Source: Flavobacteriales bacterium ALC-1
GTDB lineage: Bacteria > Bacteroidota > Bacteroidia > Flavobacteriales > Flavobacteriaceae
Length of the DNA stretch: 64,000 nucleotides
Direction of reading: 5' to 3'
Assembly: GCA_000171875.1 (NCBI GenBank)
Contig: ABHI01000001.1
Coordinates: forward strand, 1,065,001-1,129,000
Shown here: piece after piece, positions 10,079-19,200 of the stretch
Numbering within the stretch: the stretch's first letter is position 1
How the letters are laid out: each line of letters opens with the position of its first letter
Position numbers and translations under genes: made by a program
The notes under the pieces: generated by a model
What the model was told of the DNA's origin: nothing
Database searches by the model: none
The model's input: the letters and a program-made list of their open reading frames with translations, nothing else

Positions 10079-10108
10079 TAAAAAACCCAAGCTTAAGGGC
10101 TTGGGTAT
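10079..10108 (-). terminator. Rho-independent terminator of the fabH-accB-accC unit
   Basis: Minus strand: perfect 8-bp stem ACCCAAGC / GCTTGGGT with a short CTTA-type loop, then a T run. It starts 8 bp after the accC stop, so transcription of the acetyl-CoA carboxylase genes ends here. Confidence 0.85.
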
Positions 10109-10115
10109 CTATTAT

Positions 10116-11468
10116 CTAGTCTTCAATTTCTTCTTTAATTACAAAGTCTTCCATAAACTTAGTTGTGTAATTACCAGCTAAATAATCTGGATGTTCCATT
10201 AATTGTCTATGAAATGGAATAGTAGTTTTAATACCTTCTATAACAAATTCATCTAATGCACGCTTCATTTTGTTAATAGCCTCTTCTCTTGTCTGGGCCG
10301 TTGTAATGAGCTTTGCAATCATTGAGTCGTAATTTGGTGGAATGCTATAACCAGCATATACGTGTGTATCTAAACGTACACCATGACCACCTGGTGCATG
10401 GAGCGTTGTGATTTTACCTGGTGAAGGTCTAAAATCATTAAACGGATCTTCTGCATTTATTCTACACTCTATAGAATGTAGGTTCGGTGTATAGTTTTTT
10501 CCAGAAATTGGTACTCCAGCAGCAACTAATATTTGTTCACGTATTAAGTCAAAATCAATTACTTGTTCCGTTATAGGGTGCTCTACCTGGATACGTGTAT
10601 TCATCTCCATAAAGTAAAAATTTCTATGCTTATCAACCAAAAACTCAACGGTTCCGGCTCCTTCATATTTAATGTATTCGGCAGCTTTAACAGCAGCTTT
10701 TCCCATTTTATCTCTCAATTTATCTGTCATAAATGGAGAAGGTACTTCTTCTGTTAATTTTTGATGACGTCTTTGTACCGAACAATCTCTTTCGGATAAA
10801 TGACAAGCTTTTCCACTAGAGTCCCCTACAATTTGTATTTCAATATGGCGCGGTTCTTCAATAAGCTTCTCCATATACATATCATCATTTCCAAATGCAG
10901 CTTTAGATTCTGTTCTAGCAGATTCCCAAGCGTCTTGTAGGTCTGCAGCTTTCCAAACGGCGCGCATTCCTTTTCCTCCACCACCTGCAGATGCCTTAAG
11001 CATAACAGGGTAGCCTGTTTCTTTTGCTATTTTCTTACAATCTTCAAAGGTTTCGATAACACCTTCACTTCCTGGCACACAAGGAACTCCAGCAGCAATC
11101 ATTGTCGATTTAGCGTTAGCTTTGTCACCCATTCGGTCTATCATTTCTTCAGAAGCACCAATGAACTTTATACCGTGTTCTTCACAAATTTTTGAAAATT
11201 TTGCATTTTCAGATAAAAACCCATAGCCAGGATGTATAGCATCTGCATTTGTAATCTCAGCAGCAGCAATAATATTAGCTATTTTAAGATATGATTCGCT
11301 ACTTGGAGCTGGTCCAATACAAACGGCTTCATCTGCAAACTTAACGTGTAAACTATCTGCATCTGCAGTTGAGTAAACCGCTACGGTTTTAATACCCATT
11401 TCTTTACAGGTTCTAATAACACGCAGTGCTATCTCTCCTCTATTGGCAATTAGTATTTTTTTAAACAT
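10116..11468 (-). CDS. accC: Biotin carboxylase subunit of acetyl-CoA carboxylase
   Basis: ATP- and bicarbonate-dependent carboxylation of biotin on AccB, the first half-reaction of malonyl-CoA formation. The 450-residue length is normal. Visible marks are the N-terminal [11 protein letters not shown], the ATP-grasp glycine loop [12 protein letters not shown], the HIEIQI strand, the [11 protein letters not shown] segment and the [11 protein letters not shown](I)TE motif with its catalytic Glu/Arg/Val/Glu residues. It is transcribed from fabH through accB; the gap to accB is 75 bp and contains no stem strong enough to be a terminator. Confidence 0.97.
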   Translation of the reverse strand: MFKKILIANRGEIALRVIRTCKEMGIKTVAVYSTADADSLHVKFADEAVCIGPAPSSESYLKIANIIAAAEITNADAIHPGYGFLSENAKFSKICEEHGIKFIGASEEMIDRMGDKANAKSTMIAAGVPCVPGSEGVIETFEDCKKIAKETGYPVMLKASAGGGGKGMRAVWKAADLQDAWESARTESKAAFGNDDMYMEKLIEEPRHIEIQIVGDSSGKACHLSERDCSVQRRHQKLTEEVPSPFMTDKLRDKMGKAAVKAAEYIKYEGAGTVEFLVDKHRNFYFMEMNTRIQVEHPITEQVIDFDLIREQILVAAGVPISGKNYTPNLHSIECRINAEDPFNDFRPSPGKITTLHAPGGHGVRLDTHVYAGYSIPPNYDSMIAKLITTAQTREEAINKMKRALDEFVIEGIKTTIPFHRQLMEHPDYLAGNYTTKFMEDFVIKEEIED

Positions 11469-11543
11469 AACTTTTAGATATTTAAAATTTCAAATTCCAA
11501 ATTCCAACGTGTTGGGATTTATGCTTTGGAATTTTAAATTTGG

Positions 11544-12020
11544 TTATGATGGATCAACTAAAAATAATGGTTGATCAAATTCTACTGGTGAAGCGTCATC
11601 TACAAGTACTTTTACGATTTTACCAGAAATTTCTGATTCAATTTCGTTAAATAGTTTCATCGCTTCAATAACACAAAGCACATCACCTTCTTTGATATCT
11701 GTCCCAACTTCTACAAAAACAGGTTTGTCTGGAGATGGCTTACGATAAAATGTTCCTATAATTGGTGACTTAATAGTTATATATTTAGAGTCTTCATTTG
11801 CTGGTGCAGCTGGTGCTGGCGTTTCTGCCACTGGAGCAACAGCTGGTGCTTGTTGTTGTAACATTGGCGCAGCTTGCATTGGTACTTGCTGCACTATAGT
11901 AGTATCGCTTTCTGACCCAGTTTTGATGGTAATTTTAACGTCATCCATTTCTAACTTAACTTCACTTGCGCCAGATTTGGCTACAAACTTTATTAAGTTC
12001 TGAATTTCTTTTAAATCCAT
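11544..12020 (-). CDS. accB: Biotin carboxyl carrier protein of acetyl-CoA carboxylase
   Basis: Carries the biotin that shuttles CO2 between AccC and the carboxyltransferase. The C-terminal biotinyl domain (about 82-158) has the canonical EAMKLFNEIES with the biotinylated Lys, preceded by the thumb region and by an Ala/Pro-rich linker (about 45-78). The N-terminal 40 residues are the AccC-interaction domain. It lies 28 bp after fabH and upstream of accC in the same orientation. Confidence 0.97.
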   Translation of the reverse strand: MDLKEIQNLIKFVAKSGASEVKLEMDDVKITIKTGSESDTTIVQQVPMQAAPMLQQQAPAVAPVAETPAPAAPANEDSKYITIKSPIIGTFYRKPSPDKPVFVEVGTDIKEGDVLCVIEAMKLFNEIESEISGKIVKVLVDDASPVEFDQPLFLVDPS

Positions 12021-12048
12021 AATTTTTAGTATTTGTTAGTTAGTTTTG

Positions 12049-13044
12049 TTAGGAATTATAAGCCCATTTAAAATAAATTGAGCCCCAAGTAAATCCACCG
12101 CCAAAGGCAGCAAATATTATATTGTCACCCTTTTTAAGTTGTGACTCATAATCGTGCAATAGTAATGGTAGCGTCGCAGAAGTAGTGTTTCCATACTTTT
12201 GGATATTCATCATTACCTTTTTTTCTTCTAAATTAATTCTGTTAGCAGTAGCATCGATAATACGTTTGTTAGCTTGGTGAGCTGCTAACCATGAGATATC
12301 ATCGTTTGTAAGATTATTTCTTTTTAATATTCTTTCTGCAACATCTGCCATATTAAAAACAGCATTTTTAAATACTGTTTTACCATCTTGGAAAACATAG
12401 TGTTTCCCCTCTTGAAATGTATCTTCAGTTATTGGATAAGAAGAGCCACCATAAGTCGCTTGCAAAAATTCTCTTCCTTCCCCATTACTTCTCATTAATT
12501 CATCTTGTAAACCTAAACCTTCATTGTTAGGTTCAAAAAGTACTGCTCCAGCTCCATCACCAAAAATAATACAGGTAGCTCTGTCTTTATAATTGATAAA
12601 AGACGAGTTTTTATCAGCACCTATTAGAAGGATTTTTTTGTAACGTCCAGATTCAATATATGCAGAAACTGTAGACATACCATAAAGAAAACTCGAACAA
12701 GCCGCTTCTAAATCGAATGAAAAAGCATTTACTGCCCCAATCTGTGTTGCTGTATAAGCTGCTGTAGATGCAGCCTTCATATCTGGTGTAGCGGTTGCTA
12801 CAATAACTAAATCAATCTCTTTGGGATCTAGCCCTGTTTTATTAATTAAGTCTTCGGCTGCTTTTATTGCTAAAAACGATGTGCCTTTTCCTTCTTCTTT
12901 GAGAATTCTACGCTCTTTAATTCCTGTACGTGTAGTTATCCACTCATCATTAGTATCTACCATGGTCTCTAATACCTTATTAGATAAAACAAAGTCTGGA
13001 ACGTAGCCTCCTACAGCTGTAATTGCTGCTGTGATTTTACTCAT
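12049..13044 (-). CDS. fabH: 3-oxoacyl-ACP synthase III
   Basis: Starts fatty-acid chains by condensing an acyl-CoA (acetyl-CoA or branched starter) with malonyl-ACP. The Cys-His-Asn triad is seen as EAACSSFL, AAHQANKRI and YGNTTSATLP; the N terminus has the TRTGIKERR CoA-binding arginine region. At 331 residues it is full length. The gene lies between a terminator (13173-13202) and accB, so a promoter should be in the 128 bp upstream; no clear TAnnTTTG match was seen there. Confidence 0.96.
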   Translation of the reverse strand: MSKITAAITAVGGYVPDFVLSNKVLETMVDTNDEWITTRTGIKERRILKEEGKGTSFLAIKAAEDLINKTGLDPKEIDLVIVATATPDMKAASTAAYTATQIGAVNAFSFDLEAACSSFLYGMSTVSAYIESGRYKKILLIGADKNSSFINYKDRATCIIFGDGAGAVLFEPNNEGLGLQDELMRSNGEGREFLQATYGGSSYPITEDTFQEGKHYVFQDGKTVFKNAVFNMADVAERILKRNNLTNDDISWLAAHQANKRIIDATANRINLEEKKVMMNIQKYGNTTSATLPLLLHDYESQLKKGDNIIFAAFGGGFTWGSIYFKWAYNS

Positions 13045-13172
13045 TATTAGGGTTTAATTAATTAAAAGTATATAAAATTGTCAAAAATGAACGATTTTTA
13101 ACCAATTTTCATCGTTTTTGGTAAATAATAGTGCAAATTAAGTGGTTTTTACGCTATTCAAGAAATTATAAC

Positions 13173-13202
13173 AAAAAAAACGCTCACAAGTGAGCGTTTT
13201 CT
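13173..13202 (-). terminator. Rho-independent terminator after rpmF
   Basis: Symmetric hairpin AACGCTCAC-(AA)-GTGAGCGTT flanked by A and T runs on both sides; on the minus strand it is followed by eight T. It ends the pdxA-yceD-rpmF unit ahead of fabH and could work in both directions. Confidence 0.85.
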
Positions 13203-13220
13203 TATATGCATGCATAATAA

Positions 13221-13424
13221 TTATGCTATATTTTCTTCTTCTACAGAATTGTCAATTAAAACCTGACCTCTATAATATAATTTCCCTTCGTGCCAGTGTG
13301 CTCTATGGTATAAATGTGGCTCACCTGTTGTAGGGCAAGTTGCTATTTGAGGTACAGAAGCTTTATAATGTGTTCTTCTTTTATCTCTTCTTGTTTTTGA
13401 TATTTTACGCTTTGGATGTGCCAT
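13221..13424 (-). CDS. rpmF: 50S ribosomal protein L32
   Basis: A 67-residue basic protein starting [16 protein letters not shown], the hallmark of bL32, with the conserved HYKAS...[14 protein letters not shown] core. Only one Cys remains of the four that form the zinc ribbon in zinc-binding L32 forms, so this is a zinc-independent (C-minus) version. It lies 8 bp after yceD, the usual pairing with this gene. Confidence 0.97.
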   Translation of the reverse strand: MAHPKRKISKTRRDKRRTHYKASVPQIATCPTTGEPHLYHRAHWHEGKLYYRGQVLIDNSVEEENIA

Positions 13425-13432
13425 TTTAAATG

Positions 13433-13984
13433 TTATTTATCCGTTAATAGTTTTTTTAAATTATTCCAACGAGGGTCAATATCCTCTGATGATTTTGTTT
13501 TATTTTCCTTACCAGGACTTAATTCTTCTAACTTTGAAAGTATATCTGATTGTAATGTACCATCTTCAATACCTGGATGAATTCGTTTCGTCGGAACCGC
13601 TAAAACAATTAGTTCGTATATATAATGTGCTACATTAATTTCATACTCTCCGTGAGGTACTATTAATATCTCTTCATTATCATTATTATACTCATTACCA
13701 AACTTAACCACTAATTTATATTGATCATTAATAGCTTGATTGTAAGGTTCGTTTGTGATGTCACAGTTAACATTAACTGAACCTGAAGCTGAAAAATACA
13801 ATTCTAATAAGGTTGTTTTTTTTTCGAACTTAAGATCAATTTTTACATCAACTGCATTGAATTCATCATATTCAAATTTTTGAAAGAACGTATTATCAAT
13901 TTGATAATCAAAATGGTGCTCTCCGACTTTTAATCCCACAAAAGGGATTATATATTCCTTTAATGCCTTCATTATCACATTCAT
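13433..13984 (-). CDS. yceD: YceD family (DUF177) protein
   Basis: A 183-residue cytoplasmic protein with the DUF177 pattern: an N-terminal beta-rich half containing the V-x-CD-T-x-E/P segment ([11 protein letters not shown]) and a C-terminal IDPRW-x-x-L-x-x-L motif just before the end. In other bacteria YceD is made with L32 and is linked to 23S rRNA accumulation. The 8-bp distance to rpmF shows the same coupling here. A second Met at residue 5 (13972) is a possible start, because a TAnnTTTG-like -7 box (TATATTTG) ends only 11 bp above the first ATG. Confidence 0.85.
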   Translation of the reverse strand: MNVIMKALKEYIIPFVGLKVGEHHFDYQIDNTFFQKFEYDEFNAVDVKIDLKFEKKTTLLELYFSASGSVNVNCDITNEPYNQAINDQYKLVVKFGNEYNNDNEEILIVPHGEYEINVAHYIYELIVLAVPTKRIHPGIEDGTLQSDILSKLEELSPGKENKTKSSEDIDPRWNNLKKLLTDK

Positions 13985-14051
13985 TTTGAGCGTGCAAATA
14001 TATAAATTTTTCCTTATTTAATGGTTAGATATCAACAATTTTTGTTTATAA

Positions 14052-15092
14052 CTATCTTGAAGCTTTTTTAAGCGGGTTTTTACCATAATGCATGTAGTCT
14101 TTTCTGCTTTTAAAAACCTGAATTGCAGTATTAATAGCGTGCTTCATAGAGCTTTCGTCTGCAATGCCTTTGCCTGCTATTTCATAAGCAGTACCATGGT
14201 CTGGAGACGTCCTTATTTTTTCTAAACCGGCTGTGTAGTTTACTCCTTGACCAAAGGCTATGGTTTTAAAAGGAATTAAACCTTGATCATGATAAGATGC
14301 TATAATAGCATCAAAATTTTTGTAGGTGTTAGACCCAAAGAAACTATCTGCAGAATATGGCCCGTAAACGAGACTACCTTCCATTTTTATTTTCTCTAAC
14401 GTTGGTTTTAAAATTGTGTCATCTTCATTGCCAATAACTCCATTGTCACCAGCGTGTGGATTTATAGCCAAAACAGCAACCTTAGGCTTTCTGATACCAA
14501 AGTCTTGTTTGAGTGATTTTATCACAGTAGATATCTTTTCGGTTATAAGGCTTTCGGTTATTGCATTACTGGCGTCTTTAAGTGGAACATGATCTGTAAG
14601 AAGTCCGACTCTTAAATCATCAGACACCATAAACATTAAACTTTTTCCATTTAATGCCTTAGCCAAATAATCCGTGTGACCTGGAAAATTAAATGTATCA
14701 GACTGTATATTGTGTTTATTAATGGGTGCTGTTACTAATACATCTATAAGACCTTCCTTTAAAGCGTTAGTTGCTGCTTCGAGAGATTTTATAGCATATT
14801 CACCTATTTTTTTGTCTGTTTTACCAAATTCAATTTTTACAGGTTCTCTCCATACATTAACGACATTGACTTTTCCTTGTACAATTTTTTCTGGTGAATC
14901 AATATTAAATAAATTGATTTTACTCTGTAAGTGATTTTTAAAAAATTGCATAGTCTTTCCTGATGCAAAAATGACAGGAGTACTCAGTTCTAAAGACCTA
15001 TTGTCTTCATATGATTTTATAATAATCTCTGGGCCAATACCGTTAAGGTCACCAACAGAAATACCAACAATTATGTTTCCTTCTTTTTTCAT
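14052..15092 (-). CDS. pdxA: 4-hydroxythreonine-4-phosphate dehydrogenase
   Basis: NAD-dependent oxidation of 4-phosphohydroxy-L-threonine in DXP-dependent pyridoxal-phosphate synthesis. Family marks are the N-terminal GDLNGIGPEI, the substrate/metal region APINKHNIQ...FPGHTDYLA with the metal-binding His, the AINPHAGDNG segment, SYHDQGLIP(F)K and RTSPDHGTAYEIAG near the C terminus. At 346 residues it is full length. It is the likely first gene of the unit with yceD and rpmF, and is divergent from ribE. Confidence 0.95.
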   Translation of the reverse strand: MKKEGNIIVGISVGDLNGIGPEIIIKSYEDNRSLELSTPVIFASGKTMQFFKNHLQSKINLFNIDSPEKIVQGKVNVVNVWREPVKIEFGKTDKKIGEYAIKSLEAATNALKEGLIDVLVTAPINKHNIQSDTFNFPGHTDYLAKALNGKSLMFMVSDDLRVGLLTDHVPLKDASNAITESLITEKISTVIKSLKQDFGIRKPKVAVLAINPHAGDNGVIGNEDDTILKPTLEKIKMEGSLVYGPYSADSFFGSNTYKNFDAIIASYHDQGLIPFKTIAFGQGVNYTAGLEKIRTSPDHGTAYEIAGKGIADESSMKHAINTAIQVFKSRKDYMHYGKNPLKKASR

Positions 15093-15130
15093 GTATTTAC
15101 TCTAGCCTATTTTTTTATTAAAATTGGTAA

Positions 15131-15157
15131 TTGAGTTAGTTTATGTACTTAACTTTG
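15131..15157 (+). promoter_or_regulatory. Bacteroidota-type promoter of ribE
   Basis: TTG (15131-15133), 16 bases, then TAACTTTG (15150-15157), an exact TAnnTTTG -7 box. The spacer is slightly shorter than the usual range. A transcription start about seven bases further leaves a leader of only about 25 nt before the ribE ATG, too short for an FMN riboswitch. Confidence 0.6.
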
Positions 15158-15190
15158 CGATTGTAAATTTAACTAAATAAAATACATTAT

Positions 15191-15781
15191 ATGTTTACTG
15201 GTATTATTGAGGATTTAGGGACTATTAATAAAATTATAAAAGATAACGGAAACCTTCATATTACTGTTACTACAACTATCACTAGTGAATTAAAAATTGA
15301 TCAAAGTGTAGCTCATAATGGTGTCTGTTTAACGGTTGTAAGTATTGACAGTAATACCTACACGGTTACAGCTATACAAGAAACACTTAATAAAACAAAT
15401 CTTGATTTACTTTCTGAAAATGATATTGTAAATATTGAACGCGCTATGAAACTTGGTGATCGATTAGATGGTCATATTGTACAAGGTCATATAGATCAAA
15501 CAGCAAAATGCATTTCCATTGTTGAGGAAAACGGAAGTTGGATTTTTACTTTTGAATATGATAAGAACTTAAATAATATTACTATTGAAAAAGGTTCTAT
15601 TACTGTAAATGGTGTGAGTTTAACTGTTGTGAATTCAAAAAAGAATAGTTTTTCTGTTGCTATAATACCATATACCTATAATCATACAACTTTTAAAAAT
15701 TTAAAAATTGGAGATATCGTTAATCTAGAATTTGATGTTATTGGGAAATATGTAAAACGCCTTAACGAACTTAGACACTAA
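15191..15781 (+). CDS. ribE: Riboflavin synthase alpha chain
   Basis: Dismutation of two 6,7-dimethyl-8-ribityllumazine molecules to riboflavin. The start MFTGIIEDLG is diagnostic, and the protein shows two tandem lumazine-binding repeats (about 1-95 and 97-190), each with an HNGVCLTV / VNGVSLTVV-type segment and the GHIVQGHID junction. Length (196) is normal. It stands alone, separate from other riboflavin genes, with its own promoter. Its stop codon overlaps the stop of the small convergent gene by 4 bp. Confidence 0.96.
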   Translation: MFTGIIEDLGTINKIIKDNGNLHITVTTTITSELKIDQSVAHNGVCLTVVSIDSNTYTVTAIQETLNKTNLDLLSENDIVNIERAMKLGDRLDGHIVQGHIDQTAKCISIVEENGSWIFTFEYDKNLNNITIEKGSITVNGVSLTVVNSKKNSFSVAIIPYTYNHTTFKNLKIGDIVNLEFDVIGKYVKRLNELRH

Positions 15782-15981
15782 GCAACAGACTTTGAGTTTT
15801 TGTAAGTTTTATATATGCCATAAATTAATGCAACTAGAAATAAAATAATAATACCCCCATCAATTGGAGCGCCAGGTGGGTCAGGCCCTGAAGGCGGAGG
15901 AGGTATATTTCCATCTTGAGCCGTAGATATAAAACCTACGAAAAAGAGTAAGATTGAGGCTGACATATTTTTCTTCTGCAT
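15778..15981 (-). CDS. Short secreted protein with PIDGG-type C-terminal anchor
   Basis: A 67-residue protein: signal peptide (about 1-22, ending STAQ), a Pro/Gly-rich stretch (PPPPSGPDPPGAP), then PIDGGIIILFLVALIYGIYK and a basic end. The block PIDGG + membrane helix + basic tail matches a class of very short flavobacterial proteins described under the name PID-CTERM; I recall this family, I did not search it. Such tripartite tails usually act as sorting or anchoring signals. Only about 15 residues would be left outside the signals, so the mature product is tiny. A -7-like box (TAATTTTG, minus strand, 16024-16031) lies 43 bp above the start, without a clear -33. Confidence 0.65.
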   Translation of the reverse strand: MQKKNMSASILLFFVGFISTAQDGNIPPPPSGPDPPGAPIDGGIIILFLVALIYGIYKTYKNSKSVA

Positions 15982-16265
15982 TCTATTAATTATGGCGTAA
16001 ATGTATAAAAAAAACTGAGCTTACAAAATTAATTTGACTAAAAAACATCTTTAAACGGTAAATTTTTTCGGCAAACTACTTAAACAAGGCGCTTTTTAGG
16101 GAAAAAACCTACACTTTATTGTGCTAGACTTAAATATAGTAATAATTACATTATACGTTCAAGCGTTCTAAACCTAGAATAAATAATTAAAGTTCAGTGG
16201 TTCTAAAAATTAATCTGTCTAAAATACAATCCCGAAAAGACTGCAAAACGAGCTTGAAATTCATT

Positions 16266-19200
16266 TTACCTCTTTGAATTAATTTTGAAGTGAGATAAAT
16301 ATTTATATCTTAATAAACGCTTATTTATATTCCTTTGTAGTTGTTTAATCAATTTCTCCTTATTTGTGTTCTCTTTCCTAAATATATGCATAAACCGTCC
16401 ATCTAACTTTAAGTAATTTTGAATTCTTAGAGATGGACTTTTTGAATCTAATTGTAGTCTATTTAAGTTTTTCTCTTCTCTCCTCGGATCATTTCTATAC
16501 AATAACCACTGTCCTGAGTTTACAGCAGCTTTGTGGTATTCACTTGGATTTTTCATATCAATACCATTAGATTTACTATGGCTATAAGCAATAATAATTG
16601 AAGGTCCATTATAATTTTCGGCTTCAATGAATGCTTTAAGAGTTTGCTCTTGATCTGCACCAATTGACACTGACGCCACATAGACATCATCATAAGTCAT
16701 AGCCATTAAGCCCAAATCTTTTTTTTGTTTTAGTTTTCCGTTACATCCAAATTTTGCTGAAGCTCCAAATGGAGTTGCTTTAGACATTTGACCCCCCGTA
16801 TTTGAATACATTTCATTATCTAATACTAAGATGTTTACATTTTTTCCAGAAGCAATTACATGGTCTAAGCCTCCAAAACCAATATCATATGCCCAACCAT
16901 CTCCACCAACACACCAAACACTTTTTTTAACCAAACTATCAGCTATTTTCAAAAGTGCTTGAGCTTCATTAGAATTTTCACCTTCTAAGAATATCTTTAA
17001 TTCTTCAACGCGTTCTCTTTGTTGAATAATTTGAATTTCAGAAAGTTGTTCTGCCGAAATAATATCATGTACCAAATCAAAATCTAAATTACTCATCATA
17101 GTTTTTAGTAATCGTTTTGCTTCAAATTCTTGTTGATTTATAGATAATCGAAAGCCTAATCCAAATTCCGCATTGTCTTCAAATAATGAGTTTGACCAAG
17201 CTGGTCCTTTTCCTTTCAAATTTTTTGACCATGGTGTCGTAGGTAATGCTCCACCAAAAATTGAACTTGCACCTGTAGCATTTGCAACAAGTAAGCGATC
17301 ACCAAATAATTGGGATAATAATTTTAAATAAGGTGCCTCCCCACAACCATCTTCCCCAGTTGCATATTTAAACAATGGTTCTTGCAATTGTTGTTGACTT
17401 ACTTTGGTTATATCTATCTTTGCACGATTAAACTCTGGTAATGAATTAAAATAATTCCAATTAGTAGTATTCTTCTTTTTAGTCATTTTAAGCGCATTAA
17501 CATCACATGCATCAACACAATTATTACATCCATTGCATTGATCATTGTTCACTTGAATACTAAAATTCATTAGATCAAAATCTTTAGAAACTATCGATTC
17601 AAAGCCTGAAGGTGCAGGTTCTAAGTCCGCATTCGAAAATACTTTTATACGAAGCGCACTTAAAGGACAGGCCATACTACAAGCGCCACATTGGATGCAT
17701 GATTCTGGATTCCATTCTACTGTTTCTTCAGAATTTCTTATTGAATTAAATTTAGATGTATCTGTTTGAAATATGCCATCAACAGGTACATCACTAACTA
17801 AAACAGGCTTACTGTTTTTACTTAATAATTTTCCTAAAAGTGTAGATGGAAAATTAACATCTTCTATTATTTCTTGTTTAAAGTTTGATCGCTCTTTAGT
17901 ATCTACTTTAATAATTTGTGTGTATAACTCAGTTAAACTATTAGAGTACACAAAACCACTATTTAGGAATAAAAAACAAGCGTCTAAAGCTGAAATCTTT
18001 ACTTTACCAATATTATAAGTTGCTCTCAGTTTTTTTACATTAACGACATACAATGAAAGTTCTTTTTCTATTATAAACTCTTGTGTGTTTACTGAAAGTG
18101 ATTGCCAAAATACATAAGACGAAAGTGAAGAATTAACCAATAGTGTCCCTTTTGGCTTTATGCTATGTAATACGTTGTCTTTTTCAATGAAGTGTACATT
18201 TTGGCAAGCAACAAAATCAGCATTAGAAATTAGATATGGTGCCTTAATGGGTTTGGTGTCAATACGTAAATGATTGACTTGTCTTGATTGTGATTTTTTG
18301 TAATCGAACTCAGTATATGACTGGATACAATTCACTTTTTTTTGTCCTATTAACTCTGGCAAACTAGTTAGCGCACTATTATCAGGATTAAGTTTTTCAC
18401 CATAAAATAAAGCTTGAAATGTATTTGTTTCTAATTCTAAGTTATTATTAATAGGTAAACTTAAACGCGTTATGTCATCTTCTATCCCAACAGTAAAATT
18501 GTTTTTTGGTTTTGTACTTTTTAAATTACTGAAAATGGCATCAACCATAGTTGGTGTAAATTCTTTTGAAGACAACCCATAACGACCTCCAATAATTCTA
18601 GGTAATGAATGTATTTTATTGTTTTGAAATGCTTCTAGCAAAGCTTGAGTAATATCTAAAAACAAAGGTTCGCCTGTTGCTCCAGGCTCTTTACTTCTGT
18701 CTAAAACAGCAATAGAGCTACAAGACTCTGGCAATGCTTCAATAAGATGTTCTGTACTAAAAGGTCTAAATAATCTTACTTTAATAAGTCCATACTTCTC
18801 TCCTTTAGAGTTTAATTGTTTTATGGTTTCTTCAACCGTTTCAGAAGATGAAGCCATGGTTATAATAACATAATTAGCATCTGGGTGGCCAACATAATCA
18901 AATAAACGATATTGTCTTCCTGTTAAATTTGCAAACTCATCCATCTTTATTTGAACAATTTCTGGGCATACATCATAAAATGAATTTATAGCTTCTCTAC
19001 TTTGAAAAAACACATCGGAACCTTGTGACGAACCTCTTAATATAGGGTTGTTAGGGTTTAAGGCTCTGTTCCGATGTGCACTAATTTCATTTAAGTCTAT
19101 CATTTTTGAAATCACCTCATCAGAAATCATTTCAATCTTAGATATTTCATGAGATGTTCTAAATCCGTCAAAAAAATGCACAAATGGAATTCTTGATGCC

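Noticed and set aside
15093..15190. FMN riboswitch upstream of ribE
   Set aside because: The promoter leaves a leader of about 25 nt, and no RFN-element-like conserved stem was seen.
16024..16031. Promoter of the PIDGG protein (TAATTTTG)
   Set aside because: The -7 box is present but no TTG lies at the needed distance, so it is only mentioned with the gene.
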